Source of the DNA: Curtobacterium sp. MCBA15_009 | Lineage (GTDB): Bacteria; Actinomycetota; Actinomycetes; Actinomycetales; Microbacteriaceae | NCBI RefSeq assembly: GCF_001864895.1 | Contig: NZ_MJGO01000039.1 | Coordinates: 187,567 to 251,566 of the forward strand | Direction of reading: 5' to 3' | Length of the DNA: 64,000 nucleotides | Part shown: piece by piece, positions 18,783-24,579 of the stretch | Position numbering within the stretch: position 1 is the first letter of the stretch | Layout of the letters: every line of letters starts with the position of its first letter | Position numbers and translations under genes: made by a program | The notes under the pieces: generated by a model | What the model saw: the letters and a program-made list of their open reading frames with translations, nothing else | The model's database searches: none | Told to the model about the DNA's origin: nothing

Positions 18783-19625
18783 ATGCAGTGGAAGTTCAGC
18801 AGCATCTACAGCGTCGGCCCGTCGTCGTACGGGGACCGCCGCGGCCTCGAGCAGTTCGTCACGAGCGCCCGCGTCGCGCTGCAGGTGCTCACGATCGTCA
18901 TCAAGTTCAACGCCTACCTCCGCCAGAAGGGCCGCTCCGGCTCCCTGTCGGTCAACGAGGGCAAGCGCACCCGGGTCCGCCAGTCGTACCTCTGGGTGAA
19001 CCGCTTCGTGCTCGGCGTCGTCGTTGCGGAGCCGTTCACCTCCCCGCACGACGAGGTGAAGCACGGCAACGCGATCGACTTCGGCATCACCGAGGCGAAC
19101 GGGTCGAACCGTGCGCTCAGCCCCGACGAGTTCACCGTCCTGCACAACCTCGTCGCCGCGCACGGCGGCATCTGGACCGGCGTCAACTTCGGCGAGCCCT
19201 GGCACCACGAGATGGCGACCGCCGCCGAGCGTGAGCTGCCATTCTTCGACGCCCGTGAACGGCTCGCCGGCACCCCGCCGCCGGGCAAGCCCAAGCCCAC
19301 CCCAACCCCACCGCCGGCACCCGCGCCGGCACCCACCATCGAGGAGGACGACATGCCCCAGAAGGTCGAATCGAACGAGACGGGCAGCCGGTACCTGATC
19401 TGGCCGCTCAGCCTCAACACCATCCGGAAGACCGACAAGGACGCCGACGAGAAGGCCCGCGCCGCGTCGCAGGCGGACGGTGTCCCGTTCGTGAAGATGA
19501 GCTCGCCGCGGATCAAGCTGCTCCTCGCGATGCTCGACGAGCGCATCGACGCCGCGAACGCGTCCGACAAGGCGATCGTCAAGCGCGCGGTCACCGAGGC
19601 GATCCGGGCGGAGGGGGCGAAGTGA
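18783..19625 (+). CDS. Endolysin, M15-type peptidase with C-terminal domain
   Basis: 280 aa. Catalytic residues fit the M15 L-alanyl-D-glutamate/D-Ala peptidase pattern: H-x6-D in KHGNAIDFG (about residues 93-100) and EPWHHEM (about 138-144). It cleaves peptidoglycan stem peptides at lysis. A Pro/Ala linker (about 162-182) joins a C-terminal helical domain of about 90 aa, probably wall-binding. Just before that domain an in-frame ATG at 19353 has GAGGAGG five bases upstream, so a separate C-terminal product may also be made. The holin gene overlaps by 4 bp. Confidence 0.88.
   Translation: MQWKFSSIYSVGPSSYGDRRGLEQFVTSARVALQVLTIVIKFNAYLRQKGRSGSLSVNEGKRTRVRQSYLWVNRFVLGVVVAEPFTSPHDEVKHGNAIDFGITEANGSNRALSPDEFTVLHNLVAAHGGIWTGVNFGEPWHHEMATAAERELPFFDARERLAGTPPPGKPKPTPTPPPAPAPAPTIEEDDMPQKVESNETGSRYLIWPLSLNTIRKTDKDADEKARAASQADGVPFVKMSSPRIKLLLAMLDERIDAANASDKAIVKRAVTEAIRAEGAK
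19353..19625 (+). CDS. Possible internally started C-terminal endolysin fragment
   Basis: In-frame ATG inside the lysin gene, preceded by GAGGAGG and a 5-nt spacer, would give a 90-aa protein equal to the putative wall-binding domain. Internal starts yielding free binding domains are known for some clostridial phage endolysins. Here it is inference from the ribosome-binding site alone, and the GAGGAGGACGAC stretch also simply encodes EEDD. Confidence 0.4.
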   Translation: MPQKVESNETGSRYLIWPLSLNTIRKTDKDADEKARAASQADGVPFVKMSSPRIKLLLAMLDERIDAANASDKAIVKRAVTEAIRAEGAK

Positions 19626-20017
19626 CCGGGGACCACGAGGCGACCACGCCCAAGAAGCTCGACGTCGACACGATCTGGCACAAGGGCCAGCGCGTCCTCC
19701 GCACCGCGTTCACGACCATCCTGACGGTCCTGCCGATCATCCCGCAGATCGTGCAGATCGTGCAGGGGCAGTGGCCTGCGGCGACCGGCCTGACGGTGGT
19801 CGCCGTGCAGGCCGTCGCGATCAACGCCGCGCTCACCGCGATCATCGCGATCCCGACCGTGAACACGTGGCTCACCGCGATCGGCCTCGGGTCCGTGACC
19901 CGGAAGGCGGCGAAGCAGAACGCGGCCGCGAAGTCGCGCGAGCTGCAGCCGGCGCAGCACGAACCGTCCACCGTCGACTACCGGCTCGAGCAGGGCACCG
20001 CCGAGACGGAGAGCTGA
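19622..20017 (+). CDS. Putative holin
   Basis: 131 aa, GTG start overlapping the lysin stop. Two hydrophobic stretches (TAFTTILTVLPIIPQIVQIV and AATGLTVVAVQAVAINAALT, extending to about residue 80) flank a short turn, with a charged N-terminus and a hydrophilic C-tail. This is the look of actinophage holins, which open the membrane to time lysis. The position directly after the endolysin supports it. Confidence 0.75.
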   Translation: MTGDHEATTPKKLDVDTIWHKGQRVLRTAFTTILTVLPIIPQIVQIVQGQWPAATGLTVVAVQAVAINAALTAIIAIPTVNTWLTAIGLGSVTRKAAKQNAAAKSRELQPAQHEPSTVDYRLEQGTAETES

Positions 20018-20505
20018 TGGTCGCGACGGATCCGAGGCTGAACCAGCGCCGTCTGTGGTGGGAGCGGGGCCTGTGGCTCGTCGACCTCGCCGCGTACGCC
20101 GTCGTCGGCGTCTCGGGCATCCTCGCCCTCGGCAACGTGTCGGACTACGTGTTCGACACCCTCCTCGGGTGGACGTGGCTGATCCGCCTGTTCGCATGGC
20201 TCATGATCGCCGGCGTCCTCGCGCTCGTCGGCCGCGCCACCAGGGTGTGGGCGCTCGAGTACGTCGGGAACGTCGCCGCCGGCTGGGGGGCGTTCGTCTA
20301 CGCCGTCGTCCTCTGGCCGGGTGCCGCGTCCGGCGACGCGACCTTCGCCGCATTCGGCATGACCACCGTCGCCACCCTGTTCCTGATCCGCCGGTACGTG
20401 GAGCTCAAGATCTTCACCTCCGAGCCCGGCGACACTGACCGGGGCTGGTGGCGGACCGTCCTCGGCCGGCGAACGAAGAACGTCGTGCCGAGGCGACACT
20501 ACTGA
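20017..20505 (+). CDS. Phage membrane protein in lysis cassette
   Basis: 162 aa with four likely membrane segments (about residues 20-42, 55-75, 82-102, 110-128) and a basic C-terminus. ATG overlaps the holin stop (TGATG). Resembles the tetraspanning membrane proteins often found beside actinophage holins; it could be a second holin or antiholin. Function not established. Confidence 0.7.
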   Translation: MVATDPRLNQRRLWWERGLWLVDLAAYAVVGVSGILALGNVSDYVFDTLLGWTWLIRLFAWLMIAGVLALVGRATRVWALEYVGNVAAGWGAFVYAVVLWPGAASGDATFAAFGMTTVATLFLIRRYVELKIFTSEPGDTDRGWWRTVLGRRTKNVVPRRHY

Positions 20506-20516
20506 GGGGGCACGGA

Positions 20517-20906
20517 GTGAGCCAGATCGACCCCATCGTCCTCCTCGCCACCCTCGGCGGCGGCGCGGGCCTCTCGGCGGTCATCACGTCGCTTGGCACC
20601 GTCATCGCGAAGATCCGCCGCGGAGTCTCCCCGCGAGAGGGCAAGCGCCGCGTCGACATCGTCCAGCAGCGCGACGAAGCACTCGCCCGCCTCGAGCAGG
20701 CGAACGAGCGCGCGGACTGGGCGGACGCAAACCGGCAGGTCGCGGTCAACAACGAGCAGCGCGCCCGCGAGCACGCCGCCGAGCTCCGCGTCCAGCTGAT
20801 CTCCGCCGCCGGCATCACCCGGGACGAGCTGCCCGACTGGCCGGACATGGACCACACCATCCCCCGCGACGAGTTCCGCCAGCTCCGCCGCGACGGACAA
20901 GCCTGA
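20517..20906 (+). CDS. Membrane-anchored coiled-coil protein of lysis cassette
   Basis: 129 aa, GTG start. One N-terminal membrane segment (PIVLLATLGGGAGLSAVITS) is followed by a basic stretch and a long coiled coil (residues 40-95) and an acidic tail. This shape recalls Rz-like spanins or LysZ-type accessory lysis proteins, but no family is recognised. Last plus-strand prophage gene, with a strong terminator right after it. Confidence 0.65.
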   Translation: MSQIDPIVLLATLGGGAGLSAVITSLGTVIAKIRRGVSPREGKRRVDIVQQRDEALARLEQANERADWADANRQVAVNNEQRAREHAAELRVQLISAAGITRDELPDWPDMDHTIPRDEFRQLRRDGQA

Positions 20907-20944
20907 CCCCGCCCGCCCGGTGGCGAGCGCCGCCAGTACGAACG

Positions 20945-20980
20945 AAGCCCCGCAGACCATCACGGTCTGCGGGGCTTTTC
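20945..20980. terminator. Strong bidirectional terminator
   Basis: A perfect 14-bp stem (AAGCCCCGCAGACC with its complement) around a 5-nt loop, followed by TTTTC on the plus strand and AAGCAA-type sequence on the other. It separates the plus-strand late genes from convergent minus-strand accessory genes and should stop both transcripts. Confidence 0.9.
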
Positions 20981-20993
20981 GTCGTTCTGTGGG

Positions 20994-21260
20994 TCAGCGG
21001 TTGGTGGGGGCGACGCCGGCCTTGTGGTTGATCTCGGCGATCTGCTTGTCGAGGGTGAAGACGTCGACGAGGGTGCCGATGCCGAACAGGCCGGCGGTGA
21101 AGGTGTAGAGGATGCCGGTGCCGATCTTCCCCATGTAGTAGCGGTGCGCACCGATGATGCCGAAGAAGTAGATCCACTTGTACGCGGTGCCGATGTGCTT
21201 CTGGGGCCGTGCGTCCGAGTAGGTCGGCGCTGCGGCGGGTGCGGTCTGCTGGTCGGTCAT
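20994..21260 (-). CDS. TM2 domain-containing membrane protein
   Basis: 88 aa. Two membrane segments with the TM2 hallmark FFGIIGAHRYYMGKIGTGI and a following LFGIGTLVDVFTL helix. TM2 proteins are small membrane proteins of unclear biochemical role, widespread in actinobacteria and carried by some phages. As a moron gene on the strand opposite to the late genes it may be expressed in the lysogen and alter the cell envelope. Confidence 0.88.
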   Translation of the reverse strand: MTDQQTAPAAAPTYSDARPQKHIGTAYKWIYFFGIIGAHRYYMGKIGTGILYTFTAGLFGIGTLVDVFTLDKQIAEINHKAGVAPTNR

Positions 21261-21336
21261 GGTGTTCCCCTCGGATCCTGCTGTGGACCGCCTGAGCGTA
21301 TGGGCAGCGACCGCTTGGCCGCGACCCTCGAACGGG

Positions 21337-21501
21337 TCAGAACAGACGGAACGAGAACCCCTTGCCGAGCCGGATCGTCACATGCCCACGCGACGACACC
21401 GAGAACGGGCCCTTCCGTGCCGACACGGACGCACCGCAGCCGGAGACGTTCAGCCGGACACCGCGGCCGAGCTTTTTGCTACGGCGGAACAGGAGACCCA
21501 T
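21337..21501 (-). CDS. DUF4236-type small protein
   Basis: 54 aa from the ATG that starts MGLLFRRSKKLGRGV. The sequence pattern (RRSKKLGRGVRLNVS, then GASVSARKGPFSVSSRG) is that of DUF4236, a short basic beta domain found in bacteria and phages, sometimes fused to membrane segments. No function is known. The frame is open further upstream but the family start is here. Confidence 0.75.
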   Translation of the reverse strand: MGLLFRRSKKLGRGVRLNVSGCGASVSARKGPFSVSSRGHVTIRLGKGFSFRLF

Positions 21502-21620
21502 GCACGAAGTGTGCGCCTCATCGCCGGCAGATGCGAAGTCCCCGAACGGGGCATGGCGGCGTTCAGGCCCCGCCCCCTCAACCAAGGCTGGCGGAGCGTT
21601 CTTCGTCGTTGTGGGTGCGG

Positions 21621-22229
21621 CTACCAGTCTTTGATCACTGCGCAGGCGGTGATGAACTCGGCGTCCGGCATGCTCTGCGGAGGCGCTTCTGCAAGAGCCA
21701 GCTGGCGGAACCCGGCGGGCTGGTATAGGTGCTCGAAGACCTTCCGTTGCGCGTCCACCACGAGGAAGCGGCCAGCGATGAGCTCACGGCTGAGGCGGAT
21801 AATTTGCTTCGCCTCATCGAGGATCACCGAGCCTGGAAGTTGCGCGCTCGTGTACCGGTCCGAGCGCGCGAGCTCTGCGATCGTGTACGCGCCAGTGTGA
21901 TGAATCGAGATCTGCCCGCTTAGCTTGTTCCGAACACCCTTCGATGCGCTGCTGAGGTCCAGGCTCGTCATGCCGACGGTGAAGAAGGCTGGCACGTCGA
22001 TCCCCTCGTCCTCATCAGCGCAGACGAGGACGTAGGTACGGCTGTGCCCGTGGTCCTCCCACTTACGCACTTGCCCTCGCGCGAAGTTCTCGAGGTGAGG
22101 CGAAAGCCGACAGTCAAACGCTGCAAGACGCTCCTCGACTGCCTCGCGGAGCGAGCTGTACTTCTCGTCCTTCAGGTCTGCTAGGGCGAAGACGGAGTAG
22201 TCAAGTCGGTCAGCGCTCTCCGTGCTCAC
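21621..22229 (-). CDS. GNAT-family acetyltransferase, toxin-like
   Basis: 202 aa, GTG start overlapping the stop of the small upstream gene by 3-4 bases (GTGA). The layout fits GNAT toxins of the AtaT/TacT type: an N-terminal FDCRLSPHLENFAR segment, the HSRTYVLVCADEDEG strand, a conserved region AELARSDRYTSAQLPGS that ends in a degenerate acetyl-CoA loop, and a C-terminal FLVVDAQRKVFEHLYQPAGF motif. Such proteins acetylate aminoacyl-tRNA and block translation, sometimes as phage-defence or plasmid-stability modules. The acetyl-CoA loop (QLPGSV in place of RGxGxA) is unusual, so activity is uncertain. Confidence 0.65.
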   Translation of the reverse strand: MSTESADRLDYSVFALADLKDEKYSSLREAVEERLAAFDCRLSPHLENFARGQVRKWEDHGHSRTYVLVCADEDEGIDVPAFFTVGMTSLDLSSASKGVRNKLSGQISIHHTGAYTIAELARSDRYTSAQLPGSVILDEAKQIIRLSRELIAGRFLVVDAQRKVFEHLYQPAGFRQLALAEAPPQSMPDAEFITACAVIKDW

Positions 22230-22420
22230 TTCCGACGAGCGCCGGAGACCAGCCTCTGAAGTTCCGTCAGGCGGCGGTCACGCGACGCCTCGTCGACGGG
22301 GCGAGCGGACACGAACCCGGGGGTTGCAACCGGTGCGCTCCCGCGCGACTGGAGATCTGCGAGCTGAGCGACGCCTTCCGTGGAGAGTACGTAAACACTT
22401 CCGAGCGCAGCGGATGCCAT
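22226..22420 (-). CDS. Small protein coupled to GNAT gene (possible antitoxin)
   Basis: 64 aa, ATG start with GAAGGA upstream, translationally coupled to the GNAT-like gene. It has no recognisable ribbon-helix-helix signature of the usual GNAT antitoxins, but ends with a basic helix (ASRDRRLTELQRLVSGARRK) and is the only partner candidate. Upstream lies a region with a direct repeat CGTCATTAAC and an inverted repeat, possibly operators. Function unknown; the antitoxin idea is inference from order and overlap. Confidence 0.6.
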   Translation of the reverse strand: MASAALGSVYVLSTEGVAQLADLQSRGSAPVATPGFVSARPVDEASRDRRLTELQRLVSGARRK

Positions 22421-22499
22421 GGCTTTCGGGTCCTTCGTGTGGCGGCGTGGTGGTGGTGCGTGCGAACTTGGGGCTCGTACGACCTTGCACGGGATGCTA

Positions 22500-22527
22500 C
22501 GTCATTAACTATGAACGCGTCATTAAC
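22500..22527. repeat. Direct repeat CGTCATTAAC, two copies
   Basis: Exact 10-bp copies at 22500-22509 and 22518-22527, 18 bp apart, in an AT-richer patch upstream of the minus-strand GNAT module. The spacing of nearly two helical turns suits cooperative binding of a regulator. Candidate operator only. Confidence 0.55.
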
Positions 22528-22539
22528 GCTGTTCGGTAT

Positions 22540-22553
22540 CCACAAAATTGTGG
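22540..22553. promoter_or_regulatory. Inverted repeat CCACAA-AA-TTGTGG
   Basis: Six-bp arms around an AA centre, thirteen bases from the second CGTCATTAAC repeat, in the intergenic patch between the coupled minus-strand genes. It resembles a dimeric repressor operator. No regulator gene is adjacent. Confidence 0.45.
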
Positions 22554-22615
22554 GGATCCTTCGTCTGTCGTCTCCGATGAGCCTGTTGGGCGCTGTCCCG
22601 GAGATGTTGTTGTCC

Positions 22616-22867
22616 TCACTGAGGCCGAATCGCGTCGCGCCACACCCACGCGCAGTCCGCCGCCTGCCCGCGCCCCCATTCCACGAGCACGGCGCGCTCC
22701 GTGTACGCGATGACGTGCGCCTCGACCTCGAGGATCCGATCGGGGAACTGCACCCAGGCGAGCACGGGATCGGGCGACGGCAGGTCGAACACGGGGCCGC
22801 CGTGCGCCGCCTCCGGCAGCCCCAGCGCGGGACCGAGCGACCACCGGTCGCGGCGGCGTCGCGCCAT
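22616..22867 (-). CDS. Small phage protein, paralogue of upstream neighbour
   Basis: 83 aa from the ATG that overlaps the upstream stop (TGATG). The C-terminal half has the pattern VIAYTERAVLVEW...AWVWRDAIRP, shared with the next gene upstream (VKAFAVARSDVAVCVE...AWVPRSTVTR). The beta-rich core with a conserved W-V-x-R ending is of a type seen in small actinophage proteins. Function unknown. Confidence 0.65.
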   Translation of the reverse strand: MARRRRDRWSLGPALGLPEAAHGGPVFDLPSPDPVLAWVQFPDRILEVEAHVIAYTERAVLVEWGRGQAADCAWVWRDAIRPQ

Positions 22868-23190
22868 CAGTCCCGCCGCGGCTTGAGCGTGCGCCGCGTG
22901 ACGGTTGACCGCGGCACCCAGGCACGCTGCAGTCGCCCCTGCCACGCGATCTCCACGCACACGGCGACGTCGGACCGGGCGACAGCGAACGCCTTCACCT
23001 GGGTGAGCACGCCGATCTCCTCGAAGCGCAGGTTCGACACCCAGACGGGCTCCGGAGCGTCGAGCTCCTCAGGCTCGCCGATCTCCTCGACGGGCAGCGA
23101 ATCGGCGACGTGGATCAAGACGTCCTGATGCTCGGGCGGTGCCCAACGGTGCTGAGGCATGGCCAGCAGTGTTGCGGGAGCGACCGACAT
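22867..23190 (-). CDS. Small phage protein with W-V-x-R core
   Basis: 107 aa from the first ATG; an alternative ATG 10 codons in (23160) begins MPQHRWAPPEHQ and gives 97 aa. Neither has a clear ribosome-binding site. The C-terminal half matches its downstream neighbour in spacing of V-x-A-(F/Y), V-x-VE, G, A-W-V-x-R. Acidic middle. Likely the product of a tandem duplication. Function unknown. Confidence 0.6.
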   Translation of the reverse strand: MSVAPATLLAMPQHRWAPPEHQDVLIHVADSLPVEEIGEPEELDAPEPVWVSNLRFEEIGVLTQVKAFAVARSDVAVCVEIAWQGRLQRAWVPRSTVTRRTLKPRRD

Positions 23191-23199
23191 TGCATCACG

Positions 23200-23484
23200 T
23201 CAACTCGAAGCAGGGTCCGCCCATCGCAGGCCGCACCTAGCGCACACCCGCTCGTCGTCCGGTTCGAGGCCGGCAGGTACCCATACATGCGCGCACTGCT
23301 CACGCAGCCGCCAGAGGTCGAAACGATCCTTGACCTCCCGCGCCTCGTGCCACCGGATCTCTTCGCTGATTGCCTCACGAGTGGACATCTCGTTCGCCAG
23401 CGCGAGGCTCGCCCGGAGCTTCCCAAGCGCCTCCAGGGTGATGTCGAGTTGCAACCGGGCGTTCGACAGCGGGGTAGTGAACAC
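23200..23484 (-). CDS. Small zinc-ribbon-like phage protein
   Basis: 94 aa, GTG start with GGAG seven bases upstream (GGAGAAGCTCA). The helical N-terminal part (LDITLEALGKLRASLALANE) is followed by CAHVWV...DERVCARCGLRW, a C-x-H/C-x2-C cluster that could bind zinc. First gene of the three-gene leftward group at the prophage edge, 10 bp before the next gene. Possibly a DNA or RNA-binding early protein; function not known. Confidence 0.6.
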   Translation of the reverse strand: MFTTPLSNARLQLDITLEALGKLRASLALANEMSTREAISEEIRWHEAREVKDRFDLWRLREQCAHVWVPAGLEPDDERVCARCGLRWADPASS

Positions 23485-23602
23485 TGAGCTTCTCCGTCCC
23501 TGTCCGGAGCGCCCGGACTCAGTACCTACTATCGGCTCGACAGGCGAAGAAGTGGCCCGATCCAAGAGTTCGTGTGTGTACTGCTGTGTGCACCCGCCAA
23601 CG

Positions 23603-23652
23603 AAAAATCCCCGGTTGACTCACTCTTGATGCGAGTCTGACCGGGGATTTTT
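23603..23652. terminator. Bidirectional terminator after tRNA-Thr
   Basis: A perfect 13-bp inverted repeat (AAAAATCCCCGGT with its complement) with a second internal 5-bp stem GACTC/GAGTC. A-rich and T-rich ends allow termination in both directions. It begins one base after the encoded CCA of tRNA-Thr, so the tRNA transcript would end here. If integration is at the tRNA, this sequence was either reconstituted or supplied by the phage. Confidence 0.88.
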
Positions 23653-23700
23653 GTGGAGCCGCCTGTCGGAATCGAACCGACGACCTATTCATTACGAGTG
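23653..23700. other. Probable attR at 3' half of tRNA-Thr
   Basis: Phage genes stop just left of the tRNA and housekeeping genes begin just right of it. The core would include part of the T arm and acceptor stem. The matching attL copy must lie left of the window, so the core length cannot be read here. Confidence 0.45.
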
Positions 23701-23729
23701 AATCGCTCTACCGACTGAGCTAAGGCGGC
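23654..23729 (-). tRNA. tRNA-Thr (anticodon CGT), CCA encoded
   Basis: Minus-strand cloverleaf: acceptor GCCGCCT/AGGCGGC, D arm GCTC-GAGC, anticodon stem ATTCA/TGAAT around loop CTCGTAA (anticodon CGT, reads ACG), T arm GTCGG-TTCGATT-CCGAC, discriminator T, then CCA. Its 3' end faces the prophage, the standard orientation for tyrosine-recombinase integration that leaves the tRNA intact. Confidence 0.97.
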
Positions 23730-23773
23730 GGACGCTCCGTCTCCGGAGCGGCACGGTCAATGACTATACAGGC

Positions 23774-24409
23774 TCAGACGAGCGAACGCGAAACGAGCAC
23801 GCCGAGCTCCGCGAACGAGCGCTCGAGCTCGTCGACGAGGTCCGTACCCGCCTCGGAGGCCGACCACTCCCACCACGCGTGCCGCAGCGCGGCCAGGGCG
23901 ACGGACGACACGAGGCCGGCCCGCCGCCGCAGCGCGTCCGCGTCGGCGGCGAACCCCGGGTCGTCGCGTTCCAGCCGACGCGCGACCGCGGCCTGGATCG
24001 CTCCCTGGAACTCGCGCATCGACTCCATGCGACGGCTGAACAGCTCGGGGTTGGCCCGGAGCACCTGCTGCCGCTCGGCGATGAGCCCCCGCTCCTCGAT
24101 GAGCTCACGCGCCGAGTGCACGAGCAGCGCCCCGAGGTCGGCCAGCACGTCGCCGACCGGCCCGCCGTCGACGAACGTCCGCAGCGACTCGTCCTCCGGC
24201 AGCCGTGGGTCGTCGCCGAGGATCGCCTGCTCCTTGCTCGGGAAGTAGTTGAAGAACGTCCGCGAGGACACGTCCGCACGCCGCGAGATCGCCTCCACGG
24301 TGACGGCGCCGAGCCCGTCCTCGAGCGCGATGCGGAGCGCGGCCTGCTGGATCGCACGGCGGGTGGCGCGGCGCTTGCGCTCGCGCAGGCCGGGTTCGGC
24401 ATCGGGCAT
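23774..24409 (-). CDS. TetR family transcriptional regulator
   Basis: 211 aa. The N-terminal helix-turn-helix is clear: RRAIQQAALRIALEDGLG, then VTVEAISRRADVSSRTFFNYFPSKEQAI (in pieces), residues about 12-60, the TetR_N signature ending F-x-N-Y-F-x-S-K. The C-terminal ligand/dimer domain (65-205) is helical and Trp-containing (HAWWEWSASEAG). Ligand and targets unknown. It stands alone between the tRNA and holB, and probably regulates itself or an unlinked gene. Confidence 0.92.
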   Translation of the reverse strand: MPDAEPGLRERKRRATRRAIQQAALRIALEDGLGAVTVEAISRRADVSSRTFFNYFPSKEQAILGDDPRLPEDESLRTFVDGGPVGDVLADLGALLVHSARELIEERGLIAERQQVLRANPELFSRRMESMREFQGAIQAAVARRLERDDPGFAADADALRRRAGLVSSVALAALRHAWWEWSASEAGTDLVDELERSFAELGVLVSRSLV

Positions 24410-24544
24410 GCCGGAATTGTCGCACGCGGTGTTCGCCGGTCACCGTCCGGTCGGCCGGGAGGCCCGTCCAGCGTCCGCCACGCACCGTCACGTCCGGTGG
24501 TGTCACCGCCCATCGTGCGGTCCGGCGGATGATGGCGCTCGGGA

Positions 24545-24570
24545 CCGATCCGGCGCGTCTGCCGGATCGG
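24545..24570. terminator. Hairpin downstream of holB
   Basis: CCGATCCGGC and GCCGGATCGG form a perfect 10-bp stem with a 6-nt loop, 10 bp beyond the holB stop. No T-tract, so it may act as a transcript end stabiliser. The rest of the 170-bp gap to the TetR start holds only GGTCACG-type repeats. Confidence 0.55.
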
Positions 24571-24579
24571 ACCCGTCGG

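Larger units (their letters stand above)
1..23653. mobile_element. Prophage, right part (siphovirus-type), left end outside window
   Basis: A continuous set of phage genes runs from terminase through head, connector, tail, fibre and lysis genes on the plus strand, followed by small minus-strand accessory genes. Gene order is that of long-tailed actinobacterial siphophages. It stops at the 3' end of a tRNA-Thr gene, a classic integration position. No integrase, excisionase, repressor or replication gene is visible, so these should lie left of base 1. Structural genes show no obvious frameshifts other than the expected tail-chaperone slip, so the element may be intact. The exact right boundary is inferred. 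Confidence 0.9.

Noticed and set aside
19622..20906. Three lysis-cassette membrane genes as a complete holin-antiholin-spanin set
   Set aside because: Topology suits it, but no family-level match can be claimed, so only general calls are given.
1..23653. Search for integrase, repressor and cos/pac site
   Set aside because: None found within the window; these are expected left of base 1.
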